Assembly (NCBI GenBank): GCA_012103455.1 | Contig: WLWT01000002.1 | Location: forward strand, 434,001 to 498,000 | Direction: 5' to 3' | Length of the DNA: 64,000 bases | Origin: Gammaproteobacteria bacterium | GTDB taxonomy: Bacteria > Pseudomonadota > Gammaproteobacteria > HK1 | Shown: positions 17,493-26,193 of the stretch, one piece after another | How positions within the stretch are numbered: position 1 is the first letter of the stretch | How the letters are laid out: the number at the start of each line of letters is the position of its first letter | Made by a program: the position numbers and the translations under genes | Notes under the pieces: model-generated | The model's database searches: none | The model's input: the letters and a program-made list of their open reading frames with translations, nothing else | Told to the model about the DNA's origin: nothing

Positions 17493-18756
17493 CGTCTATA
17501 CCCAAGCTCATGCGGTGTTTTTTGCCCCGCCAGGGTACCGTGCCGTGGTAGAAGTAAGCTGGAAATAGAACCAGCCTACCCTCTTGCGGTTCGATGTGGA
17601 TGATCTCGAACGGCGGTTCGGCGGTGATATTATCCGGTAGCGCGCCGAACCGTAACCAGCCTGCTTTGGATTGTGCGTTGCCTATCTCACGCGGTAGCCG
17701 CACGTAATAAGCGCCACTCACCCAGGCTTGCGGGTGCACGTGATCGGTCAGGTAACCGGCAGAAGCTAGCACATTCGCTTGCGCGATGAGCTTAACCCGC
17801 GTCGGGTTAGCGGCGAGAAACGGATGTCCAGGCGCTTGCGGCAGGGCCCTTAGGTAGGCGCCGAACGCCTCCCGGAGCCGGGTACGTAAGCCTGCCGCCG
17901 GTCCTTTTGCATCCCAGATAATGTCATCGCCATGATGTCCGCCGCGGGTCGAGACCAGGTACGGATCCGGTATTAACGGCTTGTCCAGAATGTAATTTTC
18001 AAGCGCGCGGTTGAAGTCGCGCAGGGAGTTAAATCCCGGTGGCGGCTCTATGTGGGTCTTAACGATGAAGCGCTCGTAGTCCACCAGTTGGCGCGCCTCC
18101 TCTGTCCGGCCCAGTCCTGCCAATACGACGGCGCGCAGCGAAAGCGCCTCCGGGTGGTAGGAGTCGATGCTTTGGCAAGCGTTCAGATGGTCTAATGCCG
18201 TCTCGTGAAGCCCGCTGGCGAGGGCGATCACAGCGAGCTGATAGTGGGCGGCGAGGTATTGCGCATCAAGCGCTAACGCCGCCTCGAACTCGAGCTTAGC
18301 CGCCGCATTGTCTCCCATCATCTGCTGGATGTGCCCGATATTGGCGCGCACGCCGGCGATGTGAGGGGCGAACCGCGCCGCATCGCTGTACGCCGCCAGT
18401 GCTTCGGGCCGCTTGCGGCTTGCCTGTAGCGCGTTGCCCAGATCATTGATGATATCGGCCGCTTGCGGCGCGCCGGCCCGTGCTTGTTGTAAAGTTTGCA
18501 CCGCTTTTTGATGCTGTCCTTGCCGGTCCAGCTCTAGTCCTAGCGCGTGCAGCAGCGGCACGTGACTGGGATGGCTCTTGCGAGCTTGGCGCAGCGTGCG
18601 CAGGGCGCCGGCCAGATCGCCATGGGCGCGTAATCTGGCGGCCTTGTTGATAGCTTGGGTCGGATCGGTTTTCACAGGTGGATGATAACTGCTGAAGGTG
18701 AGCCGGAGGTGGGCCCGGGGGTAGTCCGTTGGGCCGGGGGCAGTTGCTTGAGTCAA
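17479..18756 (-). CDS. TPR-repeat protein with putative 2OG-Fe(II) oxygenase domain
   Basis: The N-terminal half consists of TPR units (AINKAARLRAHGDLAGALRTL and onwards) and the C-terminal about 190 residues form a putative 2-oxoglutarate/iron oxygenase. The iron site is likely the His in DHVHPQAWVSGAYYV and the distal His in LFPAYFYHGTVPW, followed by KKHRMSLGIDV whose Arg would bind 2-oxoglutarate. The family is a known TPR-oxygenase pairing of unknown substrate. The start may instead be the GTG at 18675, since the first 27 residues are not family-like. No clear ribosome site marks either. Confidence 0.78.
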   Translation of the reverse strand: MTQATAPGPTDYPRAHLRLTFSSYHPPVKTDPTQAINKAARLRAHGDLAGALRTLRQARKSHPSHVPLLHALGLELDRQGQHQKAVQTLQQARAGAPQAADIINDLGNALQASRKRPEALAAYSDAARFAPHIAGVRANIGHIQQMMGDNAAAKLEFEAALALDAQYLAAHYQLAVIALASGLHETALDHLNACQSIDSYHPEALSLRAVVLAGLGRTEEARQLVDYERFIVKTHIEPPPGFNSLRDFNRALENYILDKPLIPDPYLVSTRGGHHGDDIIWDAKGPAAGLRTRLREAFGAYLRALPQAPGHPFLAANPTRVKLIAQANVLASAGYLTDHVHPQAWVSGAYYVRLPREIGNAQSKAGWLRFGALPDNITAEPPFEIIHIEPQEGRLVLFPAYFYHGTVPWRGKKHRMSLGIDVIAQ

Positions 18757-18780
18757 TGGAAATTTGTTGAGTGTCCGTGC

Positions 18781-19308
18781 ATGAGCGAGTCTAGGGGCGA
18801 GGCGGGTTTTTTAGGTTGGTTTGGCGCGGTGTGGGGCGTGCTGGGCGTGGTGGCCATGCTGGTTTACGCCGTCTGCCGGCTGTCGTTGGTGGCGGCGGAA
18901 GCGTTTCAGTTTTCCCTGACCGCCTGGCAGTGGCTGCTGTTGATAGCGAATACCGCGTTCATGGCGCACGCGGAGGGTTTCAAAGGCTTCCAGCGCAGCT
19001 TCTCCCCCCGCGTGGTGGCGCGGGCGGCTCACCTGCGCACCTCGCCGCGCTTGGTACGGGTGGTATTGGCGCCGCTTTTTTGCATGGGATATTTCGCCGC
19101 CTCCCGGCGGCGTCTCATCTCGACCTACGGCCTAACCCTGCTCATCGCCGTCTTTATCACCGTCTTGCAATATCTGAGCCAGCCCTGGCGCGGACTCCTC
19201 GATGCGGGCGTAGTGGTGGGCCTTACCTGGGGCATCATCAGTATTGTGTTGTTGACAGGTAGAGCAGTGCGCGCCGGCAGCGCCGGGGCTGGCGCCGAAC
19301 TCGGTTGA
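18781..19308 (+). CDS. Predicted inner-membrane protein, function unknown
   Basis: A 175-residue protein with four likely membrane segments: GVLGVVAMLVYAVCRL near 18-33, LLLIANTAFMAHA near 52, TLLIAVFITVLQYL near 122 and GVVVGLTWGIISIVLLTG near 143. The loop GFKGFQRSFSPRVVARAAHL is the most distinctive part, and I associate it with an uncharacterised conserved family. The frame is open upstream to 18655, but the ATG at 18781 begins just before the first membrane helix. It is divergent from the TPR/oxygenase gene and followed by the convergent aldolase gene. Confidence 0.65.
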   Translation: MSESRGEAGFLGWFGAVWGVLGVVAMLVYAVCRLSLVAAEAFQFSLTAWQWLLLIANTAFMAHAEGFKGFQRSFSPRVVARAAHLRTSPRLVRVVLAPLFCMGYFAASRRRLISTYGLTLLIAVFITVLQYLSQPWRGLLDAGVVVGLTWGIISIVLLTGRAVRAGSAGAGAELG

Positions 19309-19358
19309 AGCAAGTACGGCGCCAGCCAGTGGACAGGCGCCTCAATGTTTGCACAGGC

Positions 19359-20246
19359 TCAGGTAATGGACGCCTGATAGATGCTCTCGATAGAGGCCTC
19401 TAGCCGCGCGTTGAACGCTTCATCCGAGTGTTGTGCCGTCAAGCCTTCCACCAGCGCTCTTGAGAAACTCGCTACCACGCCGTTGTTGCGGGCGATACGG
19501 GCATTGGCCTCAGCGCGGCTGTAACCGCCAGAAAGGGCCACCACCTTCAATACCTTAGGGTGATGCACCAACTCGGCATAAAAGTTGTCTTCCTCTGGCA
19601 AGGTAAGCTTGAACATCACCTGTTGCCCGTCGGCCAGCTCACGCAGGCCAGCCAATAGCGCCTCCTTGAGCAGGCTTTCCGCCGCCGCTTTCTCGGCGCT
19701 GTGAATATCGACTTCAGGCTCCAGGATCGGCACCAGACCCTTGCCCAGGATCTGCTTGCCTACCTCGAATTGCTGCCCGGCGATGGCCTTGATACCGGCG
19801 GCATTGGCCAGTTTGATGACCGAGCGCATCTTGGTGCCGAATATGCCCTTGGCGGTGCCGCGATCAAGCAAGCTGTCCAACTGCGGCATCGGTTTCATCA
19901 GTTGCACGCCATCGGCTGCGTCCGCTAACCCCTTGTCCACCTTCAAGAAGGGCACCACGTTTTTGTCTTGCCACAGATAGTCGGCGGAAGGTTTGCCCGC
20001 GATATCCCGGTCCATCGTGTTTTCGAACAAGATGGCGCCCATAATGCGTTCGCCATTGAAAGCCGGGCTGGTGACGATGCGGGTGCGCATCTGATGGATA
20101 ACGCTGAACATCTCATCATCGTTGGAGTACGCGTCCTCGCCGACGCCGTACTGCAACAAGGCTTTGGGCGTGCTGCCGCCGCTTTGGTCCAGTGCGGCGA
20201 CGAAGCCGGGTTCGGTTCTGATCTTGTGCAATTGCTGCTCTGACAC
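19359..20246 (-). CDS. fda: Fructose-bisphosphate aldolase, class I (bacterial short form)
   Basis: A Schiff-base aldolase of 295 residues that splits fructose 1,6-bisphosphate in glycolysis and makes it in gluconeogenesis. The N-terminus has AALDQSGGSTPKAL, the middle ILFENTMD and VPFLKVDKG with the likely catalytic lysine region, followed by PILEPEVDI and KVVALSGGYSRAEA. Length and motifs match the short class I form seen in some proteobacteria and staphylococci. It is monocistronic as far as can be seen. Confidence 0.92.
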   Translation of the reverse strand: MSEQQLHKIRTEPGFVAALDQSGGSTPKALLQYGVGEDAYSNDDEMFSVIHQMRTRIVTSPAFNGERIMGAILFENTMDRDIAGKPSADYLWQDKNVVPFLKVDKGLADAADGVQLMKPMPQLDSLLDRGTAKGIFGTKMRSVIKLANAAGIKAIAGQQFEVGKQILGKGLVPILEPEVDIHSAEKAAAESLLKEALLAGLRELADGQQVMFKLTLPEEDNFYAELVHHPKVLKVVALSGGYSRAEANARIARNNGVVASFSRALVEGLTAQHSDEAFNARLEASIESIYQASIT

Positions 20247-20340
20247 GGTTGTCCTGCTCGTAAGTGTTTGAATTGATTGGGATAGGCTTGTGCTTAGCGG
20301 GAAATTCTGCTACGCCAAGCGAACCTCGGTCAAGCGCACC

Positions 20341-20366
20341 ACTATGACCATCCACTATGACCATCC
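20341..20366. repeat. Exact 13-bp tandem duplication
   Basis: ACTATGACCATCC occurs twice head to tail between the aldolase and GcvT-like genes. Confidence 0.9.
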
Positions 20367-20452
20367 ACACTAGCCCGATCGGGTTACGCGCAGACGCAAC
20401 GGCGGTGGGCGCGAAAACGATGGCGGCGTCAACGTTAAAGTTAATCATTGGC

Positions 20453-21601
20453 TCAGCGCTTAACCGTCTTTCGGCCAATGAATGGCAAACCGGTAATGCG
20501 TCCCTGCCGCGGACCGTCCGGTGTCATTAGCTCCACCGCTGTATCCGCTTGCGCGTGGGCGTTTGCCACGATAGTGAGGCCTATATTGCGCCCTAGCCGT
20601 GGTGAGTAAGCGAGACTGGTCACTTGGGACACTGCCTCACCGGCCACCCTCAGAGTCCAGGGTTCTATAAAACCGGCTAGGCGCCCGCCCTCGAAGCTCA
20701 CCCCCCGCAACATCCGCTTCGGACCCTGCGCGGCAATGTGGGTGAGTGCTTCTTTACCGATGAAATGGGGTTTGTCCAAATCCATCAGCCGGCCCAATCC
20801 CACCTCGTAGGGATTGGTACCGAGATCCATATCCGCGCCGTAAGACAACATGCCCCCTTCAATACGGCGGATCTGGGAGACTGCGCCCAGCTTCAACCCG
20901 AATGGTTCTCCGGCCGCCAGCAGATGTTCGAACAAATGATCGCCGCGGGCAGGATCGCGCAGATAGAGCTCATATCCCCACTCGCTGCTCCATCCGGTAC
21001 GTGAAACGATGAGATCCGTGCCAGCGATGTTGAATTCGCCCAGGTGGTAGTAACGCAGTTCTTCAATGGCATCGCCGGCCAGCGATCGCATAAAGCTAAG
21101 TGAATTCGGCCCTTGGATTTGCAATGCGCAAACATCAGCGTCCCGGATCTGCACGTCCATCTTGGCCAAAGCGTTGACGCCCCGGGCATACAGCAGAAGA
21201 TCGCTGTCGGCGGCGGAGAGCCAGAATGTGTCTTGCGCGATACGCAAGCAGACCGGATCATTAACGATGCCGCCATCGTCCGCCGTGATCAGCACGTATT
21301 TGCACTGGCCCACCTGACAACGGCTTAAATCCCGCGGTGTTAGCAACTGCACGAATGCCAGTGCCTGCGGTCCTTTGATTTCAATCTGCCGCTCGCCGGC
21401 CACCGGCCACAGCACCACGTTACTCAGCAGATCATGGTACTCCGTCTCTGGATCGTGGAATCCCATGGAGATATAAGTGCGGTTATACACCCCAAATGAG
21501 TGACAACCATGGCGGCGCACAGCGTTAAAAAAAGGCGATTTACGGATCCGCGCCTGAAACGGTAACGTAGTGCTAAGCGGTAGTTCTTCCGTCATAACCA
21601 T
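20453..21601 (-). CDS. GcvT-family tetrahydrofolate-dependent aminomethyltransferase/demethylase (DmdA-like)
   Basis: A 382-residue protein with the folate-binding GcvT fold and C-terminal barrel. Visible blocks are DVCALQIQGPNSLSFM, SRTGWSSEWGYELYL and LGLGRLMD-like VGLGRLMDLDKPHFIGKEAL. Its length and N-terminus (FFNAVRRHGCHSFGVYNRTY) resemble DmdA-type demethylases more than the glycine-cleavage T protein, and no gcvH or gcvP lies nearby. It sits 17 bp downstream of a TauD-like dioxygenase on the same strand, so the pair may handle a methylated or sulfonated compound. The substrate is inferred, not shown. Confidence 0.8.
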   Translation of the reverse strand: MVMTEELPLSTTLPFQARIRKSPFFNAVRRHGCHSFGVYNRTYISMGFHDPETEYHDLLSNVVLWPVAGERQIEIKGPQALAFVQLLTPRDLSRCQVGQCKYVLITADDGGIVNDPVCLRIAQDTFWLSAADSDLLLYARGVNALAKMDVQIRDADVCALQIQGPNSLSFMRSLAGDAIEELRYYHLGEFNIAGTDLIVSRTGWSSEWGYELYLRDPARGDHLFEHLLAAGEPFGLKLGAVSQIRRIEGGMLSYGADMDLGTNPYEVGLGRLMDLDKPHFIGKEALTHIAAQGPKRMLRGVSFEGGRLAGFIEPWTLRVAGEAVSQVTSLAYSPRLGRNIGLTIVANAHAQADTAVELMTPDGPRQGRITGLPFIGRKTVKR

Positions 21602-21618
21602 CTGCTATATCCCGGCAC

Positions 21619-22551
21619 TCAGGCAGCGATAACCGCTTCCCCGTGAAACTGGCTACGCCACATCACCCGCCGCTCAGTATTGTTGACCGGTTCGCGGTAA
21701 TGCATGGCGCAACGGTTATCCCACACCAGCATATCGCCCACCTGCCAAACATGGGTCCACGCGTATTTGTCTTGTGTGGCATGGGCCCATAGCCGATCCA
21801 GCAGCGCCTCACTTTCGCCATTGGAGTAGCCCTCTATATATTGCGACGGCCACACTCGCCGCCGTCCAAGAAAGAGCGCCTTCTTACCGGTGGCGGGATG
21901 CTTTCGCACCAGCGGATGCATAGGCCCCGGTACCTCCTGCGGGCGCGTAGGCAGGGTCACGCCCGGGCGCAGAACGCCGGCGGAGTTGCGCGTGGCGTCC
22001 TGCTTGGAGCGCCGCCCGGCGATAGCCGCCCGCAGCTCGTCCGGTAATTCCTCGAAAGCTAGATACTGATTGTTGAACGAGGTCCGCCCGGACCCATCCG
22101 AGGGGATCTCCTGGGCATATAAAGTGCTGCCAGCCGGCGGCTCATCAATGTAGGAGTTGTCCGAATGCCACACCACTTCTTCACTGCCTAGACCTGCATT
22201 GCTCTGCACCGGATTACCATCCGGGTCCAAGTTGGAGAGGATAGTGATCTCGGGGACGCCAAGCGCAGCGGACGGATCGTATTGGCCAGCTTGTGCAAAA
22301 TACTGGCGCAGCGCACCCGGCTGCGGCTTGCCGAAAACACTGGCCGCCGCCAAATAGTGCCAACTGGTCATGGCTTGATTGCGGATGAGTAGCACCAGAT
22401 GCTCGTGCCATGCACCGACAAGTGCTTGAGCCACCGCAGCCGGTAGCGGTAACGAAAAATCCAATCCAAGGATTTCCGCGCCCACAGGGGCGCCGGTGGG
22501 CACGACCTCGAAGGACTCGAGAGTGTTCGTCTGTGCGGCTGAAAAGATCAT
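21619..22551 (-). CDS. TauD/TfdA-family 2-oxoglutarate-dependent dioxygenase
   Basis: A non-haem iron dioxygenase of 310 residues. The facial triad is His129-x-Asp131 in VVWHSDNSYID and the distal His in CAMHYREPVNNTERRVMWRSQ, whose Arg binds 2-oxoglutarate. Other family blocks are GAEILGLDFS, TSFNNQYLAFEELP and HPLVRKHPATGKKALFLG. It is probably the first gene of a two-gene unit with the GcvT-like gene. Family members oxidise taurine, alkyl sulfates or phenoxyacids, and the substrate here is open. Confidence 0.9.
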   Translation of the reverse strand: MIFSAAQTNTLESFEVVPTGAPVGAEILGLDFSLPLPAAVAQALVGAWHEHLVLLIRNQAMTSWHYLAAASVFGKPQPGALRQYFAQAGQYDPSAALGVPEITILSNLDPDGNPVQSNAGLGSEEVVWHSDNSYIDEPPAGSTLYAQEIPSDGSGRTSFNNQYLAFEELPDELRAAIAGRRSKQDATRNSAGVLRPGVTLPTRPQEVPGPMHPLVRKHPATGKKALFLGRRRVWPSQYIEGYSNGESEALLDRLWAHATQDKYAWTHVWQVGDMLVWDNRCAMHYREPVNNTERRVMWRSQFHGEAVIAA

Positions 22552-23160
22552 GGCTTGCGCGCCTGGCTAGGATCCGTTGTAGGGGGCGAAATCTATCGCA
22601 CTTTAACCGTAGTTGCCCCATGTCTAGGAATGGATGTCTAGTATGAATGCTGCACACTCCTTCCTTACATTTCTAGCTCATTAGGCTCTGCCTGCCGGGA
22701 GGGCCAGCGCGCCTGGTAACTGCCACGCCTGGTAACTGCGACGCCTAGGACAAGAGCTGGCCATGGCACGCGGTGATGGCCGCTCAACCATGTTGGCGCC
22801 GGTCCGGTATGGCTGAGCAGCGCGCCGCGTAACAACCGGGTTAGCGTTAACATGCGCTCCACATTCAGCGCCGACCCATCAAGCACCGGGAACGTAAGTC
22901 CAGACCGCTTCGCGCCGCGTAGGCGGCGCCCGTGTAAGTCGGTAGGAACACTTGTGTCACCTTCACCGCCAGCGGGTTGTAGAGCGGGTACGGTAGCGCA
23001 GCGCGGCGCCGGAACCTTGCACGCTTGCGCCTAAACGCTGGTAGTTGAGCTCGATTTCCATCGTTTGATACTCCATGGTTTTGAGGAAGCTATCGCGTGG
23101 GTGAAGACAATAGCGTCTAGGTGGCGCAAATCCTGCGGCATGCTGGAACTGAGTAAAGCT
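22552..23160. other. 609-bp stretch without a supported gene
   Basis: Only short, mutually incompatible frames occur. An exact-spaced 16-bp repeat (GCCTGGTAACTG...) lies at 22711-22742. The minus-strand text between about 22960 and 23150 reads like a degraded coding region split over frames, but I cannot name it. Confidence 0.5.
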
Positions 23161-24141
23161 TTAAGTCTCCCGTACTGAATAAAGCGCCAACGCCCGGCGG
23201 TGTTCATCGGCCACAGCCCGTATCAGGGTCTTGGGACCGAGAACGCTGACCTCGGCCCCGTGGCGCAAGATTTCGCCTAATAGTTCGCGTGGATCACAGT
23301 ATGGAACGCTGAGCTCGAAACTGCCATCCGTTCTAAACTGCGTGCGTTGATCGGGATGCCAGATCTCATCGGCCACCCAGGTGGCGCGCGCTGGTGTGAA
23401 TAACAGCCGTGCCCGCGCGCGAGGTTTGCCGGCGAAGATGCCGTAGCTCGGTAGCACCTCAGCATCGATCTCCTCCGCCTCGATGTCGAGTGCTGGGCGC
23501 GGGGCCACTGCGACTTGCTGCATCCTGTCAACGGAGAAGGTGCGTAATCCGTCGGCATCGTGATCCCAGGCGTCCAAGTACCATTGGTCGCGGTAGTAGA
23601 CGACACGCTGCGGACTGACTACGCGATTGGATACGGTCCTTTTCACCCTTCCCGCATAGCGGAATTCGAGTTGACTGCGATCTATGACCGCGCGGCACAC
23701 AAGAGCAAGCTGGTTGTGTTTGAGCCGGCGGGCATGGGCTTGCAACAATTTAAAGCGCTCGACCGGAAATCGGCGGCGGCCCACGGTGCCTTGATCTAAT
23801 AACTCGCGCAGTTTGCGCCGCACGGGTTTTAGGTGTTCGCGCAATACACCCGGTTGCAAGTTGTCCACCAGGTGATCCATCAGCAGCAGTGCTTCTAGCT
23901 CTTCCGGCCTAAACCAGATCCCCGGTAGCTCGAAGGGTGCTTGGCTGAGGTCGTAGAAATACCCGCTGCCTGGGGCATTGATCACAGGCGCGCCCAGGGC
24001 ATCGCGCATATGGGTAATAGTGCGGTGTACCGTCGCCCGGGAGCACTCCAGGCGCTCCTCCAACTCTCTCATCGGTATCGGTGTGCGGCGTGCCCGCAGC
24101 ACACAGTGTAGTGAATAGAGACGTTCAAAATGGTCCATCAA
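23161..24141 (-). CDS. YafY-type transcriptional regulator (HTH_11 plus WYL domain)
   Basis: A 326-residue regulator. The N-terminal winged helix-turn-helix has MRELEERLECSRATVHRTITHMRD at about residues 23-46. The WYL domain follows, with VVSPQRVVYYRDQWYLDAWDH and a C-terminal WCX extension (GEILRHGAEVSVLGP). WYL domains sense small ligands or nucleic acids, often in DNA-damage or stress settings. No gene clearly under its control is adjacent on the left, and the cassette/IS region begins on the right. Confidence 0.88.
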   Translation of the reverse strand: MMDHFERLYSLHCVLRARRTPIPMRELEERLECSRATVHRTITHMRDALGAPVINAPGSGYFYDLSQAPFELPGIWFRPEELEALLLMDHLVDNLQPGVLREHLKPVRRKLRELLDQGTVGRRRFPVERFKLLQAHARRLKHNQLALVCRAVIDRSQLEFRYAGRVKRTVSNRVVSPQRVVYYRDQWYLDAWDHDADGLRTFSVDRMQQVAVAPRPALDIEAEEIDAEVLPSYGIFAGKPRARARLLFTPARATWVADEIWHPDQRTQFRTDGSFELSVPYCDPRELLGEILRHGAEVSVLGPKTLIRAVADEHRRALALYSVRET

Positions 24142-24483
24142 TCCGCCTCATTAATGCCTTTGTCGCCCTCAACATCTGCCTTGGATAAAGCAGGCAATAA
24201 TTTTATCCGCAAAAGCTTTGAGCAAACGTTCGAAATGCCGGACAGACCAACGCCGCGCGCCTTCGGGCACCTGTTTTTGGCTAACAGGTTAAGGTATTTA
24301 TGCCCATTGGATGGGGCGTTCATCTGAGAAGTGATAATGCGTGGTGACTCTGGTTAATCAGGAATGTATCGTACTAGAGGGCACCTCTAATAATCCACAT
24401 AGATGCGCTCTTAAAATAATGTATTCACCCGTCAGTAGTTGAGTTATAATCTGGTCTCTTTTGTCAAGAGAAGAATACCCATT
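24142..24483. other. Intergenic region ahead of the ISKra4-type transposase
   Basis: No gene is supported. A sequence GGGCACCTCTAAT near 24379 resembles the end of the 140-bp MITE described at 30931, 42361 and 57532, but nothing further matches. The transposase frame is open upstream from a TTG at 24439. Confidence 0.4.
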
Positions 24484-25776
24484 ATGAGCCATGCGCAAAT
24501 AGTCGAGCGCAGTCATGCAACTGTTACTTTGCAAGTCACCATTTCCTTAGATCCCAAATCGATGCTTCGCTCGGAGGAGGCTATTCGTGATGCGTTGAAT
24601 AATGCGGGTTGTTTGGCGGCTGAACAAGCCCTTAAACAGTTTGATACCGATGGCTCTCCAATCATTTTGGGTGACATCAAGCTGACCTCGAAAGGGCTTT
24701 ACCACAAAACCTATCAAACTCAGTGGGGTGAGGCCAAAATAGAGCGCCACGTTTATCAATCAACTAAAGGTGGCCGCCAATATTGTCCATTGGAAAAAGA
24801 CGCAAGAATCTTTCTAACGGCAACCCCTGGCTTGGTTAAGTTGCTTTCTTGTAAATACGCAGAACTGGGTTCGAGTCGAGCCTTGTTTGACCTGCAGCAC
24901 TGTCATGGTCGAAACATAGCGAGAAGCTATTTGAAATCTATCGGTGACGCAGTGGGAGCCGTCGCCCAAGCGAAAGAACAGGCATGGACGTATGCCCCAC
25001 CGGAATTAGATAAACCGGCTAAGAGCGTGAGTGTTGGCATAGATGGAACCTGTATGCTGTTGACTGAAGGCGGTTGGCGCGAGTCCATGGTGGGTACTAT
25101 AAGTCTTTATGATCGCGAGGGGGAAAGACTGCATACCATTCAAATGGGGGCTACACCGGAGTATGGCAAGAAGAAGTTTTATGATCGATTTGATCAAGAG
25201 TTATCGAAGGTCAAGGAGCGATATCCCAAGGCAAGCTATGTTGCAATAGCTGATGGAGCGAAAGACAATGGGTCTTATTTGAGGTCTAGAACTGATCGAC
25301 AGTGGGTGGATTTTTGGCATGCTGTGGGTTATTTGGGCAAAGCGGGCGATGCGCTATTTTCAGGCAAAAGACAGCGTGTTGCACGTAAGGAGTGGCTTGA
25401 CCAAGCGTGTCATCGACTTAAAAGTCAACCGGGTTCGGCGACCCGGCTATACAATGAGCTAAAAGAGCACCTTGAGCGTGGGTCGTTTAAAAAGACCGAT
25501 AAAGAGCACTTATTAGCATCGGTCACTTATTTTAAAAATAATAAATCCAAGATGCATTATTCTCGACATCGGTCAGACAATTTACCGATTGGGTCGGGTG
25601 TGACTGAAGCGGCTTGTAAAACATTGGTTAAGCAGCGCCTATGCCATTCAGGGATGCGCTGGAAAGAGGCTGGGGCTCAAGCCGTTCTCTCATTGCGTGG
25701 GTTGACCCACACGGATGCTCGTTGGGATCAATGTTGGCGTAAGCTCGATCAATATGGATTTGATTTAGCTGCTTAA
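24484..25776 (+). CDS. ISKra4-family transposase
   Basis: A transposase of 430 residues from the ATG at 24484 with an intact frame. Typical blocks are the early WGEAKIERHVYQS...QYCPLEKDARI, the central SVGIDGTCMLL and YVAIADGAKDNG with acidic residues of the catalytic core, WHAVGYLGKAG, and the late IGSGVTEAACKTLVKQRLCHSGMRW. The right end of the element may be the GTGCACCC near 25792. I could not find a matching left inverted repeat, so the element ends are uncertain. Base composition is more AT-rich than the chromosomal genes to its left. Confidence 0.85.
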   Translation: MSHAQIVERSHATVTLQVTISLDPKSMLRSEEAIRDALNNAGCLAAEQALKQFDTDGSPIILGDIKLTSKGLYHKTYQTQWGEAKIERHVYQSTKGGRQYCPLEKDARIFLTATPGLVKLLSCKYAELGSSRALFDLQHCHGRNIARSYLKSIGDAVGAVAQAKEQAWTYAPPELDKPAKSVSVGIDGTCMLLTEGGWRESMVGTISLYDREGERLHTIQMGATPEYGKKKFYDRFDQELSKVKERYPKASYVAIADGAKDNGSYLRSRTDRQWVDFWHAVGYLGKAGDALFSGKRQRVARKEWLDQACHRLKSQPGSATRLYNELKEHLERGSFKKTDKEHLLASVTYFKNNKSKMHYSRHRSDNLPIGSGVTEAACKTLVKQRLCHSGMRWKEAGAQAVLSLRGLTHTDARWDQCWRKLDQYGFDLAA

Positions 25777-25861
25777 TTACATCATATTGAAAGTGCACCC
25801 GATCGACCCAGATTGATATCGGCCAGAGTTGCCACCCGCCGAGAGCGCAGGATTTACGAAG

Positions 25862-26056
25862 ATGGACGAGAAAGACACATTACGTCGAGAGTACGGACCT
25901 GAAGATCTGGGACAGGGCGAGCGCGGCCGTTATTATGAGCGCTATCGCCAGGGCACAAACTTGGTCAAGCTCGACCCGGATGTCGCCGCACATTTCCCGA
26001 CTTCTAAGGCGGTTAACGAAGCACTCCGCAGGCTTACGGCAGAATCGAGTGAATAG
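25862..26056 (+). CDS. Small antitoxin-like protein (solitary)
   Basis: A 64-residue charged protein starting MDEKDTLRREYGPEDLG and ending in LDPDVAAHFPTSKAVNEALRRL. The tail resembles the short helical dimerisation segment of small antitoxins or BrnA-like proteins that have been seen as orphans. No toxin partner lies beside it. It is the first gene of the plus-strand cassette array, with an attC site starting 67 bp after its stop. The ATG at 25829 would add an unlikely extension. Confidence 0.6.
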   Translation: MDEKDTLRREYGPEDLGQGERGRYYERYRQGTNLVKLDPDVAAHFPTSKAVNEALRRLTAESSE

Positions 26057-26123
26057 TTCGCTGGACTCAATCGAATAACCGGGGTGTGGTAGTGAAAAGG
26101 CCGTGCGGGATGGAACCAAATTC

Positions 26124-26193
26124 GCCGAACAAGGCCATGAACACCGACCGCAAGAAGCGCTACGCGCTTGTTGCGGCGGGTTATGGCAGGCGT
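26124..26193 (+). other. attC recombination site 1, R' box split by a group II intron
   Basis: R'' is GCCGAAC (26124-26130). The inner arms AACACCGACCGCAA and TTGCGGCGGGTT pair except for two unpaired A residues on one strand, the asymmetric bulges typical of attC. The right end stops at GT (26192-26193). After removal of the intron (26194-27462) the next bases TAGGC complete R' as GTTAGGC, the partner of R''. Confidence 0.85.

Noticed and set aside
24378..24400. MITE copy in front of the ISKra4-type transposase
   Set aside because: Only the first dozen or so bases resemble the MITE end; the body does not match. The same holds at 44922-44939.
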